Origin: Pseudomonas sp. 10-1B
GTDB taxonomy: Bacteria > Pseudomonadota > Gammaproteobacteria > Pseudomonadales > Pseudomonadaceae
Length of the DNA: 48,423 nucleotides
Assembly (NCBI RefSeq): GCF_000935045.1
Contig: NZ_JYKS01000006.1
Coordinates: 1-48,423, forward strand
Reading direction: 5' to 3'
Shown: positions 42,301 through 47,693 of the stretch, piece by piece
Layout of the letters: every line of letters starts with the position of its first letter
Position numbering within the stretch: the stretch's first letter is position 1
Program-made: the position numbers and the translations under genes
Notes under the pieces: generated by a model
What the model was told of the DNA's origin: nothing
Seen by the model: the letters and a program-made list of their open reading frames with translations, nothing else
The model's database searches: none

Positions 42301-43087
42301 GCGCCGCGCCATTGAACGCAACGAGATGAGCTTGTGCTTCCAGCCCAAGCTAAGCCTCAAGACCCAGAGCCTGGTCGGCGCCGAAGCGCTGGTACGCTGG
42401 AGCCACCCAACCTTTGGTGAAGTGCCACCGGAGCACTTCATCCACCTGGCGGAAGAGAACGGCACCATCCTCCAGCTCGGTGACTGGGTACTGGAACAAG
42501 CCTGCCGGCAGATGCAGCTCTGGAAGTTGCACTACGAACCCTTCGGCCCACTGTCGATCAACCTCGCAGGCGCCCAGCTACGCCACCCACACCTGGCCCG
42601 GCGCATCGAACAGTTGCTCAAGCACTACCAACTCAAGGCTGGCGACCTGCAGCTGGAAATCACCGAAAACTTCATCATGAGCCAGGCCGAAGAGGCCCTG
42701 GCCGTGCTGTACCAACTGAAAAAACTGGGCGTGCAACTGGCTATCGACGACTTCGGCACCGGCTATTCATCGCTGAGCTACCTCAAGCGCCTGCCGCTGG
42801 ACATTCTCAAGATCGACAAGTCGTTCATCCGCGGCCTGCCCGACGACCCTCACGACGCCGCCATCGCCCGCGCGATCATCGCCCTGGGCCGCAGCATGCA
42901 ACTGACCATCATTGCCGAAGGCGTGGAAAACCAGGCCCAGCAACGCTTCCTGGCGGCCGAAGGCTGTGAACAGATCCAAGGCTACATCGTCAGCCTGCCC
43001 CTGCCGCCGGAAGAATTCGCGGCAACGTTTCTTCGCATAGCACTATCCGATCTTTCGGATGGCACAGGTGCGAAACCCTCGTTATAA
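39344..43087 (+). CDS. rmcA: Multi-PAS GGDEF/EAL c-di-GMP protein, RmcA-like
   Basis: Membrane protein joining signal sensing to c-di-GMP turnover. 1247 residues from MPLMPAILLL (GAGG five bases upstream). Signal peptide to about 20; a periplasmic SBP_bac_3 domain (about 30-255); a membrane helix near 265-290; four PAS modules between about 310 and 800 (YVSPHAEDLLGYS, EVNEAFEEQIG, EVNEGFCRLTGY, AVNRAFSEITGYS); GGDEF with intact GGDEF at 886-890; EAL with EAL at 1014-1016 and DDFGTGYSSL. In P. aeruginosa the syntenic RmcA (1245 residues) is a redox/phenazine-linked phosphodiesterase. Both active-site signatures are intact here, so net activity cannot be read from sequence. Confidence 0.9.
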   Translation: MPLMPAILLLLLVLWNTTAGALTLTDEEKAWLAAHPQLNLGIDASWPPFEFRDQEGRYQGLAADYIATIQQRLGVTLQPVEPSNWTEVLAQARESRIDLLPGIMSTPERQGYLAFTRPYLDFPIVILAHKGGAQPRNLNDLYGLKIAVVENYAPHELLRTQHPDLNLVALPNVSSTLQALATDEVDAVVGDLASSIWSLRQLKLDGLYVSGETPYRYQLAMATPRDKKVLVGILDKVIADMSSSEVSQIQQRWVGNVVDQRMFWSDMLVYGLPAVLLLMAVLAVVIRINRRLSSEISRRIALEQELRSSEYHYRGLVESLSAIAWEADANDFTYSYVSPHAEDLLGYSLSEWLKPGFWRSILHPEDALWAQAYCDSETAAGRDHSLDYRVIRADGQPLWVRNIVSMIEHGHQPVMRGLMIDISETKRTEDALRLSEQKFASVFQQCPDILLIARHSDGCLLEVNEAFEEQIGLAPGQVIGRTATDLGLWGVEGCGPQLLERLHQGGIRNLEMSFRRSNGQLFTGLTSAETFELDGTPALVVAVRDISQLKETQQQLQTSEEKFAKAFHASPDGLLLSRQSDGLLLEVNEGFCRLTGYDLNPTIDQTSLDLGIWVDLNERKRLVDQLNRDGFVRDFTCHIRRSDGQIRLCELSARPLPIAGIDCMLTIARDITERHLMQEKLQLAATVFENTAEGVLITDIDQRITAVNRAFSEITGYSELEALGQTPRLFASGQHDSAFYAAMWHQLTDEGHWQGEIYNKRKDGELYPSWLTISAVRNSEREVTHFVAVFADISSLKHAQAKLDYQAHHDPLTGLPNRTLFESRLQAVLTCTQLSNRQGAVLFLDLDRFKHINDSLGHPVGDLLLKGIAQRLKEQVRDVDTVARLGGDEFIILLPGLHKPTDASTIANKLLACFNAPFQAGEHEFFTSASIGISLYPQDGTDVSTLIRNADAAMYRSKAKGRNRVEAYTRDLTAQASERIALEHELRRAIERNEMSLCFQPKLSLKTQSLVGAEALVRWSHPTFGEVPPEHFIHLAEENGTILQLGDWVLEQACRQMQLWKLHYEPFGPLSINLAGAQLRHPHLARRIEQLLKHYQLKAGDLQLEITENFIMSQAEEALAVLYQLKKLGVQLAIDDFGTGYSSLSYLKRLPLDILKIDKSFIRGLPDDPHDAAIARAIIALGRSMQLTIIAEGVENQAQQRFLAAEGCEQIQGYIVSLPLPPEEFAATFLRIALSDLSDGTGAKPSL

Positions 43088-43088
43088 T
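43083..43088 (+). promoter_or_regulatory. -10 box for the tRNA gene, overlapping the rmcA stop
   Basis: Perfect TATAAT whose TAA is the rmcA stop codon; the tRNA starts 17 bases on. The -35 is not clear. Confidence 0.5.
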
Positions 43089-43104
43089 CCGGGCCACTTA
43101 CTGA

Positions 43105-43181
43105 GGGCCTATAGCTCAGTCGGTTAGAGCAGAGGACTCATAATCCTTTGGTCCACGGTTCGAGTCCGTGTGGGCCCACCA
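43105..43181 (+). tRNA. tRNA with CAT anticodon (Ile2 or elongator Met)
   Basis: Full cloverleaf of 77 nt with encoded CCA: acceptor GGGCCTA/TGGGCCC, D arm GCTC..GAGC, anticodon stem GAGGA/TCCTT around CTCATAA, T arm CACGG-TTCGAGT-CCGTG. The CAT anticodon is elongator Met unless the C is lysidinylated by TilS, giving Ile. The variable loop TGGTC is as in E. coli ileX, so Ile2 is slightly favoured. A terminator follows. Confidence 0.95.
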
Positions 43182-43186
43182 ACCTT

Positions 43187-43217
43187 GAAGCCGCGTATTA
43201 CGCGGCTTCTGTCTTTC
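43187..43217 (+). terminator. Terminator of the tRNA gene
   Basis: GAAGCCGCG-TATTA-CGCGGCTTC followed by TGTCTTTC, six bases after the CCA end. Confidence 0.8.
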
Positions 43218-43230
43218 TGATGGCTAGCAA

Positions 43231-43381
43231 ATGGACGGTTCACAAAGTCCACTGGCTGGTCACGTCCACGGAACCAGCCCTACGCCCAGCAACTTGGGAA
43301 CATTCACCACCGCCAAGGCTTTGGGGATGCAGCTCGAATCCATCACCGCATAAGACGAGGGTGCCAATCGGCGCCCTTTTT
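43231..43381 (+). other. Orphan fragment and terminator between tRNA and toxin gene
   Basis: Contains a 40-codon frame, 43231-43353, with no RBS and no recognisable family, an internal inverted repeat GGCTGGT..ACCAGCC (43254-43279), and then a good terminator GGGTGCC-AATC-GGCGCCC-TTTTT (43359-43381). The terminator has no gene in front of it except this fragment, which suggests the decayed end of a lost gene beside the tRNA. I cannot name the gene. Confidence 0.45.
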
Positions 43382-43398
43382 GTCGCCCCTATTTCGGC

Positions 43399-43434
43399 TT
43401 GCAAATGCTTATACAATGCTTATAATTTGCTTAT
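43399..43434 (+). promoter_or_regulatory. Promoter with three in-phase TGCTTAT repeats upstream of the toxin-antitoxin pair
   Basis: TTGCAA (43399-43404), 16-nt spacer, perfect TATAAT (43421-43426). TGCTTAT occurs at 43406, 43417 and 43428, exactly 11 bp apart, spanning the spacer, the -10 and the start region. This spacing places a regulator on one face of the helix, as expected for antitoxin autorepression. Confidence 0.7.
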
Positions 43435-43449
43435 TGAAACGGGTCGAAC

Positions 43450-43704
43450 ATGAACACGATCAACTGGTCACGCAAAGCGGTGAAGCAGCTCAGGAAGGTC
43501 AATAAGGCTGATCAGCCCAAGATCTACGATGCAGCCCAAGCACTGGCTCACATGCCGAACGTTCAGAACATCAAGACGTTAATCAATCACCAGTACGGCT
43601 ACAGGCTTCGCGTAGGGAACTACCGCATCCTGTTCGATTGGGATGGCGGCGTGAAGATCGTCAACATCGAGGAGGTCAAGAAACGCGATGAACAGACCTA
43701 CTAA
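43450..43704 (+). CDS. RelE/ParE-superfamily toxin of a type II toxin-antitoxin pair
   Basis: 84-residue basic protein (NTINWSRKAVKQLRKVN...) with the RelE/ParE pattern: two N-terminal helices and a beta-sheet with YGYRLRVGNYRILFDWDGGVKIVNIEEVKKR at the C-terminus, where the Arg residues of YRLRVGNYRI are the usual conserved core. RelE members usually cleave mRNA on ribosomes; ParE members poison gyrase. I cannot tell which. The toxin precedes the antitoxin (HigBA-like order), overlapping it by 17 bases. Sited beside the tRNA, in lower-GC DNA than its neighbours. Confidence 0.82.
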   Translation: MNTINWSRKAVKQLRKVNKADQPKIYDAAQALAHMPNVQNIKTLINHQYGYRLRVGNYRILFDWDGGVKIVNIEEVKKRDEQTY

Positions 43705-44014
43705 CGTACAGATCATCAACGGGGCGGATGGCCGCCCCGCCTTTGTTGTGGTGCCTTACGCCGACTATATTGCCAGTCGCCCCCAAGACGACCTGGTGCC
43801 TAACGAGGTCGTAGGGTACATGGTGAAAGAGGGAATGACCGCAATAGCTGCCTGGCGTAGGCACCTGGATCTGACTCAGGCGGAGGTGGCTGAACGCCTG
43901 GGAATCTCCCAGTCCGCCTATGCCCAGCAGGAGGCTGCCGAGCGCCCGCGCAAGGCTACACGCGAGAAGATTGCCACGGCACTGGGTATCCCGGTGCAGT
44001 CACTGGACCTGTAG
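43688..44014 (+). CDS. XRE-type antitoxin with Phd-like N-terminus
   Basis: 108 residues. The N-terminus (VQIINGADGRPAFVVVPYADY) resembles Phd/YefM-type antitoxins; the C-terminal half is a Cro/C1 helix-turn-helix (LDLTQAEVAERLGISQSAYAQ, then ATREKIATALGIPVQSLDL). It probably neutralises the overlapping RelE/ParE-like toxin and represses the promoter at 43399-43426. Hybrid antitoxins of this build are common in pseudomonads. Confidence 0.82.
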   Translation: MNRPTNVQIINGADGRPAFVVVPYADYIASRPQDDLVPNEVVGYMVKEGMTAIAAWRRHLDLTQAEVAERLGISQSAYAQQEAAERPRKATREKIATALGIPVQSLDL

Positions 44015-44037
44015 CCCAAGTCTCCTTGGCCTCCCAG

Positions 44038-44068
44038 ACCCCGCCACCGGCAACGGTGTGCGGGGTTT
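44038..44068 (+). terminator. Terminator after the antitoxin gene
   Basis: ACCCCGC..ACCG-GCAA-CGGT..GCGGGGTTT, 24 bases after the antitoxin stop. Confidence 0.6.
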
Positions 44069-44176
44069 CATGGTGCGCCAGGGTCTCGCCTGCCGCCAAA
44101 CAACGCGGGAGCATTCAGCGTTGCAGGTAATTCAACCTTATCGATAGCCACGAAGATGAAGGCACTCAATAAAAAG

Positions 44177-44199
44177 GCCCTGGAAAATCCAGGGCTTTT
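44177..44199. terminator. Bidirectional terminator between antitoxin and small membrane gene
   Basis: GCCCTGG-AAAAT-CCAGGGC with AAAAAG before and TTTTC after, able to serve both strands; five bases beyond the leftward gene's stop. Confidence 0.85.
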
Positions 44200-44203
44200 C
44201 ACA

Positions 44204-44434
44204 TTATTTCTTGTGCGTCAACACATCGGACCAAAGCCAATCGGAAAACATGAGCGGCACCCAAACCAGCAGGACTAGCAGTGAGCTGACGAATGATAGG
44301 GTTTGCATAGACAGTTGTCTGGCGAAACTCTCAGCCGTGTCCTGAAGGGGCTGGTTCCTGTCCTTGTGTGATATTTCCCTTCTCCTCCTGCTCACCATCT
44401 TTATCTCTATAGCGTATGGCAATGCGCTAATCAC
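44204..44434 (-). CDS. Small single-pass membrane protein
   Basis: 76 residues if started at GTG in the ATGTGA overlap with the upstream gene; an ATG at residue 13 behind a purine-rich stretch would give 64. A basic N-terminal half (SRRRRE, SHKDRN) precedes one strong membrane helix at about 46-66 (FVSSLLVLLVWVPLMF). I do not recognise it. Coupled to the GT25 gene by a four-base overlap, followed by a bidirectional terminator. Confidence 0.5.
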   Translation of the reverse strand: MISALPYAIEIKMVSRRRREISHKDRNQPLQDTAESFARQLSMQTLSFVSSLLVLLVWVPLMFSDWLWSDVLTHKK

Positions 44435-45114
44435 ATATCGCGATACAGCACTGTTTTCCCAATATTCTTAAATGCCTGGGTGTATTGTTTGCGCCAGTTT
44501 TCCTTCCAGAATTTTGCATCGGGAAATGTGCCGTCAGTCGACCGGGCGGCAAGTACATCACTTGCGACTACTTCTTCAGGTTGCTGCTGGCTCAGCATTG
44601 GGAAGGACATATAGGATTTGAAGTGCTTTGAGTACACTTTATCAATCGCCACACCAGAGTAGGGGGCGTGGCGCAGCAAATGCTGGCACCCCTTGCGAGT
44701 AAGGATGTAAGCGTGAGTCCCCTTGGCTCGAACCCTTGCGATCCCTTTGCTCCAGGTGAGCCAGACCTTTCCGAGATTCGCCCCTAGATAGAGCTGTTCA
44801 GGGTCGCAACGATTCATGAACGAATTGATCTGTTGCACTTGGACCGGTTCGAACTCCATCAGTGTTGCATCGTCCTCGAGGATGAGAACGCGTTGATAGT
44901 TACGCTCCATCGCTAGCGTCGCACATTTGACGTGGGAGTCGAAGCACCCGCGCTCTGAGTTCCCGCTATCGCGTTCAACTACCAGAAACTCAATATGCAA
45001 ACCACTACCTTCAAATTCCTTTTCCAGCAGCTCACGGCGATCTGTGCGTTCCTTGAGGCTTATACAGAAAACACCGTCAATTTTCAGCTGGCTAAGATCC
45101 TTGCTTTTAGGCAT
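44431..45114 (-). CDS. Glycosyltransferase family 25 (LPS-type) protein
   Basis: 227 residues: the GT25 start GVFCISLKERTDRRELLEKEF, CFDSHVKCATLAMERNYQRVLILEDDATL with the EDD motif, and GTHAYILTRKGCQHLL. Family members add sugars, often galactose, to LPS or exopolysaccharide; no carbohydrate locus is nearby. It starts at ATG 12 bases after GGAGCG. AT content is higher than in flanking core genes, suggesting acquisition. Confidence 0.8.
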   Translation of the reverse strand: MPKSKDLSQLKIDGVFCISLKERTDRRELLEKEFEGSGLHIEFLVVERDSGNSERGCFDSHVKCATLAMERNYQRVLILEDDATLMEFEPVQVQQINSFMNRCDPEQLYLGANLGKVWLTWSKGIARVRAKGTHAYILTRKGCQHLLRHAPYSGVAIDKVYSKHFKSYMSFPMLSQQQPEEVVASDVLAARSTDGTFPDAKFWKENWRKQYTQAFKNIGKTVLYRDM

Positions 45115-45231
45115 ACCGAGTAACGCTCCATTATTTATCCAATATGCCCAATCCCCATGGGCCTGCCAGGTGTAGGGACTGGATCCGATTATTGTCCGAT
45201 AAATGATGGCATTCGGCTACCCGCGCAGCAT

Positions 45232-45453
45232 TCATGGTCTCATGGCTAGCGCGACCGTCTTCGGCACGGGTTTTTCGCGACTACGGTAATAGGCCAACAT
45301 GCGCCTGCTCAGCCCCAACTCCTGAGCTGCGCGGTCCAAGGTCAGCCCATGCTTGGCCATCCAGTTCCAAACAAGCTCATGTGAACACTCCCCAGCCTGC
45401 TCCACCGCCCGTGCGCGCAGGTTGTCGGCAGCAAGCTCCAAATACAGCAGGGC
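45232..45453 (-). pseudogene. Remnant of an HTH-domain gene
   Basis: An open stretch from the residue after the acetyltransferase stop (45454-45456) to 45232, encoding about 73 residues with no good start (an internal TTG at 45439-45441). The core NWMAKHGLTLDRAAQELGLSRRMLAYYRSREKPVPKTVALA is a helix-turn-helix that usually forms the C-terminal part of a larger protein (DUF2442-like plus HTH). The N-terminal domain is absent and the C-terminus ends early (AMRP). Confidence 0.55.
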
Positions 45454-46032
45454 TTAATCGTTAGATTTTGTGATCCCCTGCTGCCCCCTCGGCCGCATCT
45501 CGATCTGCCGCTGGTTGTAAAACGTCATACCAGCCGGAATATCCCGCGTAACCAGCGACATCGCGCCAATCACCACGTCATCGCCAATGTCAATACGGTC
45601 AGCGACGATGCAGCTGTTAGCGCCCATGCTCACATTGTCGCCAATGCGCAGCGCGTATTCCTCCAACCCCAGGGTCTTGATGCCGATAGAGCAGTTCTGG
45701 CGAACGAAGAAATTGCGTCCGATGCGCACATGCCGGGTAATCACCACCCCTGGCAGGTGCGCGATGCGCAGACCGGGAGCGATCTGTGCGCCGATGTCGA
45801 TGTCCACGGCATACTTGAGATTGAGCCGCTGCTGCATGCGTCGGGCGTAACGCCGGGCCAGGCCGCCGCGGGCGTCGAAGTACTGGGCCAGGCGGAAGGC
45901 GAAGAGAAAACGCAGCTTGTTGTCCTTGCGTGCGCGGCGCAGCACGTTGAACAACAGGCTGATGCGGCGTCCGGACCTTTTCTTGTTGGAGACTTCCAGT
46001 CGCCAGCATTCGAGCAGGTGGTCGAGGTTCAC
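45454..46032 (-). CDS. Serine acetyltransferase-like hexapeptide-repeat protein
   Basis: 192 residues. Left-handed beta-helix acyltransferase: DIDIGAQIAPGLRIAHLPGVVIT, VRIGRNFFVRQNCSIG, LRIGDNVSMGANSCIVADRIDIGDDVVIGAMSLV. The catalytic His is in AHLPG. The fold and length match CysE-like and polysaccharide acetyltransferases (colanic acid WcaB group). The acceptor substrate is unknown. It is alone in its unit, leftward. Confidence 0.78.
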   Translation of the reverse strand: MNLDHLLECWRLEVSNKKRSGRRISLLFNVLRRARKDNKLRFLFAFRLAQYFDARGGLARRYARRMQQRLNLKYAVDIDIGAQIAPGLRIAHLPGVVITRHVRIGRNFFVRQNCSIGIKTLGLEEYALRIGDNVSMGANSCIVADRIDIGDDVVIGAMSLVTRDIPAGMTFYNQRQIEMRPRGQQGITKSND

Positions 46033-46097
46033 GCGAGGGTACTCGTTGGACTAGCGGTTCATCATGCCGAAGGTAAAGCCATCGGGCCAGCGCGGTC

Positions 46098-46217
46098 GTT
46101 GTAGGAGCGGCCTTGTGTCGCGAAAGGGCCGCAAAGCGGCCCCGGGATTTCAGCGGCGATGCTGATAATGCTGGGGCTGCTTTGCAGCCCTTTCGCGACG
46201 CAAGGCCGCTCCTACAG
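46098..46217. repeat. REPIN upstream of the Lrp gene
   Basis: GTTGTAGGAGCGGCCTTGTGTCGCGAAAGGGCCGC and inverted GCAGCCCTTTCGCGACGCAAGGCCGCTCCTAC; smaller hairpins GCCGC-AAA-GCGGC and GGGGCTGC..GCAGCCC lie within. Same type as 2573-2622. Confidence 0.85.
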
Positions 46218-46305
46218 GGGATCGCGTCGCAGGGCCATCTGTGACTGCCCTTGCCCTGATTGGCACTGGCTGGCTAGGCTAGCGGGCCAACCGTAGAGAC
46301 TCGCC

Positions 46306-46767
46306 ATGTCGGACTCCCGCTCCATCACGCTGGATGAAATCGATCGCCAGCTGATCGCCCTGTTGCAAATCAACGCCCGTGAAAGCGTCGCCACCCTCGC
46401 CCGCCAGCTGGGCATCGCCCGCACCACTGTCAATTCGCGCCTGGAGCGGCTGGAGAAGAACAAGGTCATCTCCGGCTATGGCGTGCGCCTGGGCCAGAGC
46501 GTGATCGGCGGCGGGCTGCAGGCGTATGTAGGGATCAAGGTGCAGCCGCGCTGCGGCAAAGAGGTGGTGCGGCGCCTGAGTGCCATGGGCCAGGTGCAGC
46601 AGCTTTGCGCGGTGAGCGGCGAGTTCGACTATGTGGCCTGGCTGCGCACCGATTCGCCCGAGCAACTGGACCAGTTGCTCGACCAGATCGGTAGTGTCGA
46701 CGGCGTGGAGAAAACCACCACGTCGATCATTCTCAGCAGCAAGGTGGACCGCGGGCAGCCGCTCTGA
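46306..46767 (+). CDS. Lrp/AsnC-family transcriptional regulator
   Basis: 153 residues: N-terminal HTH (ITLDEIDRQLIALLQINARESVATLARQLGIARTTVNSRL) and a C-terminal RAM/AsnC ligand-binding domain (GLQAYVGIKVQPRCGKEV, DYVAWLRTDSPEQLDQL). In the same place in P. putida genomes it sits divergent-side to davBA; an amino-acid-responsive role in lysine catabolism is inferred from position. TTGCCC-N18-TAGGCT upstream (46249-46278) is a weak promoter candidate. Confidence 0.9.
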   Translation: MSDSRSITLDEIDRQLIALLQINARESVATLARQLGIARTTVNSRLERLEKNKVISGYGVRLGQSVIGGGLQAYVGIKVQPRCGKEVVRRLSAMGQVQQLCAVSGEFDYVAWLRTDSPEQLDQLLDQIGSVDGVEKTTTSIILSSKVDRGQPL

Positions 46768-46779
46768 GCTGGCTGGCGG

Positions 46780-47070
46780 TCAGGCTTCCTGGCCGTCGAG
46801 CAGGCCCTCCAGGATTGCCGACAGGCTTTCGGCGGAATGCTGCATTGACCAGACGATGTCACGGCTGCGTTCGGGGGCGTGATGTTGGGCGTAGTCGGTG
46901 GCGATCTGATTGAGACCACGAGCCAGCAGGCAGGCGTGGACCAGGGCGTCTGCGGCGTCGATGCCGGGGCGTATGGCGAATAGCGGCGGGTGGCTGGATT
47001 CGCAGTTGCAGAAGAGCTTTTCGGCGGTGGGTTTCAGTTTTTCGGGTTGGTCGGAATCAGTTTTCTTCAT
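46780..47070 (-). CDS. DUF6124/DUF3077-like small protein
   Basis: 96 residues (MKKTDSDQPEKLKPT..., central IRPGIDAADALVHACLLARGLNQIATDY, and ILEGLLDGQEA). The length, PGI..DALVHA core and helical pattern fit a family common in Pseudomonas; function unknown. The start has only a weak GGAAA ribosome site, which may be hidden in a hairpin (47078-47099). A structured candidate RNA lies directly upstream. Confidence 0.7.
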   Translation of the reverse strand: MKKTDSDQPEKLKPTAEKLFCNCESSHPPLFAIRPGIDAADALVHACLLARGLNQIATDYAQHHAPERSRDIVWSMQHSAESLSAILEGLLDGQEA

Positions 47071-47077
47071 GATGCAA

Positions 47078-47099
47078 TTTCCAAATTGATTTGAGGAAA
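47078..47099 (-). promoter_or_regulatory. Hairpin over the DUF6124-like RBS
   Basis: In the minus RNA, TTTC-CT-CAAAT-CA-ATTTG-GAAA: CAAAT pairs with ATTTG and TTTC with GAAA, covering GGAAA, 8 bases before the ATG. Confidence 0.45.
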
Positions 47100-47130
47100 C
47101 CGCCTACCAACTCCTTCTCACGGGAAATAG

Positions 47131-47278
47131 GTGGCAGCCATGCACGGGGTGAGAAACCGGCCAACTTGGAAATCCGGCCAGGCCAAAGCCTGCCCGCGCA
47201 CGGCTGCCATGACATAGCCTTGGTGCGAAGTTGGAAGCTGGGTTCTCACACCCAGTCGCCCTAACAATGGCGACCCAG
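47131..47278 (-). ncRNA. Candidate structured cis RNA upstream of the DUF6124-like gene
   Basis: Within 148 bases: a 16-bp stem (47133-47148 with 47193-47208) with two mismatches as plus-strand DNA but all 16 paired, with two G-U wobbles, as minus RNA; an inner hairpin CAGGC-CAAA-GCCTG (47179-47192); hairpins CTGGGT-TCTCAC-ACCCAG (47238-47255) and GTCGCC..GGCGAC (47255-47274). Long-range pairs: CCAACTT (47161-47167) with AAGTTGG (47228-47234), and GTGAGAA (47149-47155) with TTCTCAC (47243-47249), the latter nearly coincident with a hairpin loop. It ends about 60 bases before the gene. No family name is known to me. Confidence 0.6.
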
Positions 47279-47407
47279 TGAAGGTAACGCCGGGGAGTTT
47301 TCCACGCAGCCAGACCGCGGCTATAGCGGGCGTAGGGTAATTCTTTATTTCAAACCATGGGTGTAGGAACAGTCTGAACACACCTGCTCTCATGCACTTC
47401 ACGGCCC

Positions 47408-47496
47408 CCTGTGGGAGCGGGCGTGCCCGCGAACACGGGCGCAGCCCGTGCCATATACCGCGCCGACTTCTTCGCGGGCTCGCCCGCTCCCACAGT
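47408..47496. repeat. REPIN upstream of davB
   Basis: CCCTGTGGGAGCGGGCGTGCCCGCGAA and inverted TTCGCGGGCTCGCCCGCTCCCACAG, spacer about 35 bp, with GCCCGTG..CACGGGC inside. The interval 47290-47405 shows nothing else. Confidence 0.85.
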
Positions 47497-47644
47497 ACCC
47501 GGCGTTTGTCTTGACAATCACTGCCTCCAGATCGTCAAAATATCTTGTTATTTTCTCATTTCGACGAAAAAATCGACATTAAGACAACACTCTGAACCTT
47601 AATAACGAACCTGCCATTCCCTAAAATGCCCCCCAGGCATCTCC

Positions 47645-47650
47645 TATACT
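47645..47650 (+). promoter_or_regulatory. davB: -10-like box upstream of davB
   Basis: TATACT, 44 bases before the davB ATG; no clear -35. An AT-rich stretch (47531-47600) upstream is a plausible Lrp-family target, but no specific site is claimed. Confidence 0.4.
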
Positions 47651-47693
47651 CAGGCTCCGCTCCCCCGCGCAGCCTCTCTGGCAAGGTCACTTC

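Noticed and set aside
43105..43280. Phage-type attachment site with duplicated tRNA 3' end
   Set aside because: Sequence after the tRNA (for example CACGTCCACGG) only faintly resembles the tRNA end; no direct repeat long enough and no integrase.
47118..47402. 94-residue minus-strand frame upstream of the DUF6124-like gene
   Set aside because: Coincides with dense RNA secondary structure and has no RBS; better explained as a structured RNA.
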